A DNA stretch of 64,000 bases from Rhodothermus marinus (lineage in GTDB: Bacteria; Bacteroidota; Rhodothermia; Rhodothermales; Rhodothermaceae). The notes beneath the pieces were generated by a model, which did not search any database, was not told the DNA's origin, and saw only the letters and a program-made list of their open reading frames with translations. The position numbers and the translations under genes were made by a program. The stretch spans positions 2,091,890 through 2,155,889 of the forward strand of contig NZ_AP019797.1 in the NCBI RefSeq assembly GCF_009936275.1, in the 5' to 3' direction. Shown here in pieces: positions 59,557 through 64,000 of the stretch (position 1 is its first letter; every line of letters begins with the position of its first letter).

Positions 59557-60744
59557 TCAGGCTGCGGCTACGCGCTGCAGCGCCTGGTTCACCTTGTCGG
59601 CCACCTCTTTGAAGAGCGTGGCCGTTTCGATCTCCAGGCCGCTCTGCTCCAGAATGGCACGCGCTTCTTCGGCGTTGGTGCCCTGCAGCCGCACGATCAG
59701 CGGCACGTTGATCTGGACCTTGCGGGCTGCCTCGACGATACCGCGGGCGACGCGGTCGCAGCGCACGATGCCGCCGAAAATGTTCACCAGAATGACCTTG
59801 ACGTTCGGGTCCTTCAGGATGATGCGGAAGCCGGCCTCCACGGTCTCCGGACTGGCCCCGCCGCCCACGTCCAGGAAGTTGGCCGGTTCGCCGCCCGCCA
59901 GTTTGATCAGGTCCATCGTGGCCATGGCCAGCCCGGCACCGTTTACCATGCAGCCCACGTTTCCGGTGAGCCGCACGTAGTTGAGCCGGTACTTGCTGGC
60001 TTCGACCTCCAGCGGGTCTTCTTCGTGGATGTCGCGAAGCTCGGCCAGATCGGGATGCCGGAAAAGCGCGTTGTCGTCCAGGTTGATCTTGGCATCAACG
60101 GCCACCACGTCGCCCTGCTTCGTCAGCACGAGCGGGTTGATCTCGGCCAGCGAGCTGTCGGTCTCTTCGTAAGCCCGATAGAGTGCCTGGATGAACTGGA
60201 CGGCCTGCTTGAAGGCGTTGCCCTCGAAGCCCAGTCCGAAGGCCAGCCGACGCGCCTGGAACGGGCGCAAGCCGATCGTGGGATCCACCCACACTTTCAG
60301 GATCTTTTCGGGACTCCGGGCGGCCACCTCTTCGATTTCCACACCGCCCTCCGTCGAGGCCATGATCACGTTCTGGCTCCGCTGGCGGTCCAGCGTAATG
60401 CCCAGGTAGTATTCCTTCGCAATATCGACGGCGCCGGCCACCAGCACGGCCCGCACCTTCTGCCCTTCGGGGCCCGTCTGGGGCGTGACCAGGTTCATGC
60501 CCAGAATGGCGCCGGCCTTTTCGCGCACCTCCTCAATGCCCTTCGCCAGCTTGACGCCCCCACCTTTACCACGACCGCCGGCATGGATCTGCGCCTTCAC
60601 CACGAACAGCTCGTAGCCGTGCTCCTGCTGCAGACGGCGAGCGGCTTCGACCGCTTCCTCCACGGTGCGGGCCACGTAACCGGGCTGCGTGGCCACGCCA
60701 TAGCGTTGCAGAATATCCTTGGCCTGATACTCGTGCAGTTTCAT
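59557..60744 (-). CDS. sucC: Succinyl-CoA ligase, beta subunit
   Basis: The 395-residue protein has [17 protein letters not shown], the ATP-grasp piece [27 protein letters not shown] ([13 protein letters not shown]) and [19 protein letters not shown]. It couples succinyl-CoA cleavage to nucleotide phosphorylation in the citric acid cycle. Full length. sucD is not adjacent. Confidence 0.97.
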   Translation of the reverse strand: MKLHEYQAKDILQRYGVATQPGYVARTVEEAVEAARRLQQEHGYELFVVKAQIHAGGRGKGGGVKLAKGIEEVREKAGAILGMNLVTPQTGPEGQKVRAVLVAGAVDIAKEYYLGITLDRQRSQNVIMASTEGGVEIEEVAARSPEKILKVWVDPTIGLRPFQARRLAFGLGFEGNAFKQAVQFIQALYRAYEETDSSLAEINPLVLTKQGDVVAVDAKINLDDNALFRHPDLAELRDIHEEDPLEVEASKYRLNYVRLTGNVGCMVNGAGLAMATMDLIKLAGGEPANFLDVGGGASPETVEAGFRIILKDPNVKVILVNIFGGIVRCDRVARGIVEAARKVQINVPLIVRLQGTNAEEARAILEQSGLEIETATLFKEVADKVNQALQRVAAA

Positions 60745-60853
60745 GGATCTTTCGGACTGCGTGAACTGAATGGATTGTCTAAAAGTACATGCCCGGGGCT
60801 AAAGAATCCACCCTGCCTGCAGCGAAATTTACTTTTTTGCGGGTTGTTCGCGC

Positions 60854-61939
60854 ATGACGTTGATCGACCGCCATATCGTTCGTCGCCTGCTGCTCGGGTA
60901 TCTGTTTTTCACGGGTGCCCTGATTGTCTTTTTCATCGTGCTTCACTACGTCGAGTACATCGACGACTTCATGGATCGGGGCGCTTCGATGCGCGAGGTT
61001 TTTCTGGTCTACTACCCCAGCTACATCCCCGAGATTGTGCGGCTGACCTCACCGCTGGCGCTGTTTCTGGCATGCCTGTACGTGACAGGGCGCATGGCAC
61101 AGGGGCTGGAGATCGTGGCGCTGCAGATGAGCGGCGTCTCGCTCTACCGGTTGCTGCGCCCGTACGTCGCGCTGGGTCTGGTCCTTACCGGGTTCATGTT
61201 CTGGTTCAACGGCTGGGTGGTGCCGGTAACGAACCGCACCGTCGTGGCTTTCGACGAGAAATACCTGTCGAAGACCCCGCGCCAGTTCGATCTGAGCCAC
61301 CTGCATCGCCAGGCGCGGCCCGGTCAGTTTCTCTCGGTGGGCTACTACGACCGTGAGCGGCGCATCGCCTATCGCGTCTCGCTGCAGCAATTTGCAGAAG
61401 GCCGGCGGCTGGTCTACCGGCTCGATGCCCCCCGCATGGAATGGAACGACTCCCTTCAGGCATGGATGGTACCCGAAGGCATTGCCCGGTATTTTGAGCC
61501 GGACGGACGCGAGGTGCGCCGGCCGGTACGCCACCAGCAACTGGACCTGCCGCTCTACCCGCGCGATCTGGCGCGCACCGAGCGGGAAGTGGAGGCCATG
61601 ACGCTACCCGACGCGGCCGCCCATCTGGCCGCCCTGCGTCGCTCGGGTGCCGGCCACCTGGGACGCCCGCTGGTGGCCTATTACAGCAAGTTCGCCTATC
61701 CCTTCGCCAACCTGATCCTGGTGCTGATCGGCGTGCCGCTGGCCTCCGTACGGCGGCGCGGCGGCCAGGCCATCCAGATCGGCATCGGCTTAGGCGTGGC
61801 CTTCGCCTACCTGGCGCTGCAGAAGCTGATCGAACCCTTCGGATACACCGAGACGCTACCTCCGCTGCTGGTGGCCTGGCTGCCGCACCTGGTGTTTCTG
61901 GCGGGCGCGCTGGTGCTCGTCGCCCGGACGCGCACCTGA
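60854..61939 (+). CDS. LptF/LptG-family permease
   Basis: The 361-residue protein has the YjgP/YjgQ layout: three membrane segments at the N-terminus (GYLFFTGALIVFFIVLHYV; LALFLACLYVTGRMAQ; YVALGLVLTGFMFWF), a periplasmic beta-jellyroll domain, and three segments at the C-terminus (FAYPFANLILVLIGVPLA, IQIGIGLGVAFAYLALQKL, LPHLVFLAGALVLVA). It extracts lipopolysaccharide for export to LptD. Only one copy is in this window; whether it is LptF or LptG cannot be decided by eye. Confidence 0.93.
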   Translation: MTLIDRHIVRRLLLGYLFFTGALIVFFIVLHYVEYIDDFMDRGASMREVFLVYYPSYIPEIVRLTSPLALFLACLYVTGRMAQGLEIVALQMSGVSLYRLLRPYVALGLVLTGFMFWFNGWVVPVTNRTVVAFDEKYLSKTPRQFDLSHLHRQARPGQFLSVGYYDRERRIAYRVSLQQFAEGRRLVYRLDAPRMEWNDSLQAWMVPEGIARYFEPDGREVRRPVRHQQLDLPLYPRDLARTEREVEAMTLPDAAAHLAALRRSGAGHLGRPLVAYYSKFAYPFANLILVLIGVPLASVRRRGGQAIQIGIGLGVAFAYLALQKLIEPFGYTETLPPLLVAWLPHLVFLAGALVLVARTRT

Positions 61940-62263
61940 TCAGGCCTCGCCACCGGGCCCCCCGAAGTGAATCGGCGGACCGGCTTCGGGCACTTCGATT
62001 TCGCCGTAGGTGGCCTCGTAGCGGCCGATATTGTCGGCCAGCGCCCGGAGCAGCCGTTTGGCGTGCGCCGGGGTGATGATGATGCGGCTCTGGACCCGGG
62101 CTTTGGGCAGCCCCGGCATGATGCGGATGAAGTCCAGAATGAACTCCTCGGCCGAATGGGCGATCATCACCAGATTCGCGTAGCGCCCTTCGGCCACCTC
62201 TTCGGGTAGCTCGATGTCGATGCGCTGCGGTTCGTTTCCCGGAAAGTTGAGGTTGCCCGCCAT
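61940..62263 (-). CDS. DUF3467 family protein
   Basis: The 107-residue product has the DUF3467 core: IELPEEVAEGRYANLVMIAHSAEEFILDFIRIMPG followed by VQSRIIITPAHAKRLLRALADNI. This small family is widespread and uncharacterised. The ATG at 62263 is the natural start (MAGNLNFPG). Its stop codon abuts that of the convergent LptF/G-like gene. Confidence 0.88.
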   Translation of the reverse strand: MAGNLNFPGNEPQRIDIELPEEVAEGRYANLVMIAHSAEEFILDFIRIMPGLPKARVQSRIIITPAHAKRLLRALADNIGRYEATYGEIEVPEAGPPIHFGGPGGEA

Positions 62264-62339
62264 AGATCTTTCGTGTTCGGAATGCTTCGAGGTGGACAGG
62301 CTACGCCGAGCCGGTCGTCCAGGTTGCGTACATTTCCCC

Positions 62340-62385
62340 TTGTATTCCGTCCGCCCATGTCCTAATTTGTTGACAATCCGGACAT
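62340..62385 (+). promoter_or_regulatory. Promoter of the hybrid kinase with an inverted repeat
   Basis: TTGTAT (62340-62345) and TAATTT (62363-62368) are 17 bases apart. ATGTCC (62357-62362) and GGACAT (62380-62385) form an inverted repeat around the -10 box and the start site, a possible autoregulatory operator. Confidence 0.45.
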
Positions 62386-62411
62386 AACGCCCCGGAAAGG
62401 GCCATTTCGTC

Positions 62412-63905
62412 ATGTCTTCTTCGCACCCACCCTCTCAGACCATCAGCAGTCATGCGCCCGAGTTCACCTCGGAGCCGACCCTGTTTATTGCCACACTCTC
62501 GCCCGAGGGGATCTGCTACGAGGCGAACCCGGCCTGGGAGGAACTGTTCGGCCGCCTGGCCGCGCCCTGGCAGCGGCTCTCCCGGGAGGATCAGCTTCGC
62601 TTTCGGGAGTTGCTGGCACAGGCCGCCCAGGGCCAGCGCATCCTGCACGAGGTGCTGATGTTGCAACTGCCCGGCCGCGACGAGCCGGTGCCGTCGCTTT
62701 TCAACCTGATCCCGGTACGGCTGCCCACGCACGGCGACGAGCCGGTGGCGCTGGTGGTCACCGTCGAACTCCTGGTCGAGCCCTCCAGCCTGACCTACAG
62801 CCAGAACCAGCGGCATCGCTTAGAGACGCTGGGGCGCATGGCGCTGGGCATTGCCCACGATTTCAACAACCTGCTGATGACGTTCCTGGGCCATCTGGAT
62901 CTGCTACGTCGCTCGCTTCCCCCGGAGGCCCTCTCTGAAGAAGTGACCCATCACCTGAAGGCCCTGGAACAGGCGGCCCGTGACGGGGCAGCCCTGATGC
63001 GCAAGCTGCAGGAGTACGTCCGCCAGGAAAAACCCACGGCGCTTGAGTCTATCGACCTGCCCACGCTTCTGGAAGAATGCCTCATGCTCACCCGTCCCTA
63101 CTGGTACAACGAGCCGCGGCGACAGGGTATCGACATCCGGGTGGAAACGCAACTGGAGCCGGTCCCGCCTGTTCGGGGCGTCGCCTCCGAACTGCGTCAG
63201 GTGTTCACCAACCTGATCCTGAATGCCGTCCAGGCCATGCCGCAGGGCGGTACGCTGCGGATTGCGACTGATTTTGATAAGGAGCGGGGGGTGATCGTGC
63301 GTGTATCCGACACCGGCATCGGCATGCCCGAGTCCGTCCGCCGCCGCATCTTCGAGCCGCTGTTCACCACCAAGCCAGAAGGGTCGGGCATGGGGCTGGC
63401 CATCGTGGCCGGGATCGTACGCGAGCATGAGGGCTCCATCGAGGTGGAAAGCACGCCCGGCGATGGCACGACGTTCACGCTGTACTTCCCGCCGGCCGAA
63501 GCGCCGGCGCACACGCCCACCGTGGTGCAGGAAGAGACGCCCGTACCGCCCGTGCGCGTGCTGCTCGTCGACGACGAACCCGGCGTACGCAACGTGCTCA
63601 CGCGCCTGCTGGCCCTGCACGGCCACACGGTCGTCCAGGCCGCCTCGGCCGCCGAGGCGCTGGCGCATCTGGAGCGGGAAGCGTTCGACATCGTCTTCAC
63701 CGACCAGGGCATGCCCGAAGTCAGCGGCGTGGAGCTGGCCCGCCAGATTCGCGCGCAGTATCCCCAGCTGCCTATCGTGCTGATCACCGGCGATACCGAG
63801 GTGCGCGCCGAGCGCGGATTGATCGACGCCATGTTGCAGAAACCCTTCCGTCTGGAGGCGCTCGCGCAGGTCATCCGCCGGCTCTGCGGACAGCGTGCGT
63901 CATAA
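62412..63905 (+). CDS. Hybrid histidine kinase with C-terminal receiver domain
   Basis: The 497-residue protein has a PAS-like N-terminal region (FIATLSPEGICYEANPAWEELFG), a HisKA helix with H149 (LGIAHDFNNLLMTFLGHLDLLR), an ATPase domain (NLILNAVQAMPQGGT, VSDTGIGMPE, GSGMGLAIVAGI) and a receiver domain with phosphoacceptor D431 (FDIVFTDQGMP) and K near the end (MLQKPF). There is no membrane span, so it senses a cytoplasmic signal. The HDFNNLL form of the H-box is typical of NtrB-like/NarL-unrelated hybrid kinases. No cognate output gene is in the window. Confidence 0.93.
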   Translation: MSSSHPPSQTISSHAPEFTSEPTLFIATLSPEGICYEANPAWEELFGRLAAPWQRLSREDQLRFRELLAQAAQGQRILHEVLMLQLPGRDEPVPSLFNLIPVRLPTHGDEPVALVVTVELLVEPSSLTYSQNQRHRLETLGRMALGIAHDFNNLLMTFLGHLDLLRRSLPPEALSEEVTHHLKALEQAARDGAALMRKLQEYVRQEKPTALESIDLPTLLEECLMLTRPYWYNEPRRQGIDIRVETQLEPVPPVRGVASELRQVFTNLILNAVQAMPQGGTLRIATDFDKERGVIVRVSDTGIGMPESVRRRIFEPLFTTKPEGSGMGLAIVAGIVREHEGSIEVESTPGDGTTFTLYFPPAEAPAHTPTVVQEETPVPPVRVLLVDDEPGVRNVLTRLLALHGHTVVQAASAAEALAHLEREAFDIVFTDQGMPEVSGVELARQIRAQYPQLPIVLITGDTEVRAERGLIDAMLQKPFRLEALAQVIRRLCGQRAS

Positions 63906-64000
63906 TGGCAGCCCCAGCCGGCCGGTCTGGTTTTTGACCCTCCCGGCATAGCCCTCTGGCAGGAAAGGCTTCGCGCAAGTTGTCAGCCTTTCGCCGGGGT

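Overview
The window is GC-rich, densely packed bacterial chromosome and most resembles Rhodothermus (order Rhodothermales, the thermophilic deep branch of the Bacteroidota/FCB group). Pointers are a protein with a type IX secretion-like C-terminal sorting domain, LptD and LptF/G proteins, the short glycogen-synthase-like/DUF4270/outer-membrane-protein gene order typical of the Bacteroidota lineage, and ribosomal protein Thx, known from thermophiles. The species is inferred from gene content, not from a database match. Most genes sit in short operons with ATGA/GTGA overlaps. Several TTGnnn-N17-TAnnnT promoters can be read by eye.

Layout. 0-6.3 kb, minus strand, is a defence block: a WYL regulator, then cas6-cas8(CXXC-CXXC)-cas7-cas5 of a type I-B (Cst/Tneap-like) CRISPR system. 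This runs directly into a DUF4258/YgiT toxin-antitoxin-type pair at the window edge, and a MntA/HepT-type pair lies on the other side. No CRISPR array, cas3 or cas1/2/4 is inside the window. 6.4-15.4 kb holds NhaC, upp, an alanine/glycine symporter, ftsE, a methyltransferase, pdxA, a sirtuin and a secreted protein. 15.5-17.9 kb is a methyl-accepting chemotaxis protein split by one frameshift. 17.9-27.8 kb is a lysine/diaminopimelate block: an ACT-domain putative regulator, a LysC-LysA fusion, dapB, dapA, dapD and PEP carboxylase. 27.8-32.1 kb has thx, an acyl-CoA carboxylase beta subunit, small proteins and a protoporphyrinogen oxidase.

32.1-44.3 kb is the most notable region, a sulfur block in which three transcription units are each headed by an RNA-level control. 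The first is a SAM-I riboswitch in front of a cystathionine gamma-synthase-type gene; it has a long-range switching hairpin that ends beside the ribosome binding site. The second is a 30-codon leader peptide with 10 cysteines, plus an intrinsic terminator and a competing antiterminator, in front of cobA-sirC-osmC-sulfurtransferase (siroheme and sulfur handling). The third is a second, unrelated leader peptide with six consecutive Cys codons and the same four-segment attenuator logic. It precedes cysM-mec-cysO-moeZ, a sulfur-carrier-protein route to cysteine like that of Mycobacterium. I read the two leaders as ribosome-mediated, cysteine-sensing transcription attenuators. Between them lie three wbp-type nucleotide-sugar genes, a probable stand-alone structured ncRNA with its own promoter and terminator, and a 38-codon membrane micro-ORF.

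44.3-64 kb contains a DCC-family redox protein, a patatin, a GH31 alpha-glucosidase, the glycogen-synthase-like/DUF4270/OMP/TPR cluster, eno-ftsB-ROK kinase-lptD, a BON-domain protein, a GNAT acetyltransferase, sucC, an LptF/G permease, DUF3467 and a hybrid histidine kinase. No tRNA, rRNA, insertion sequence or CRISPR repeat was found.
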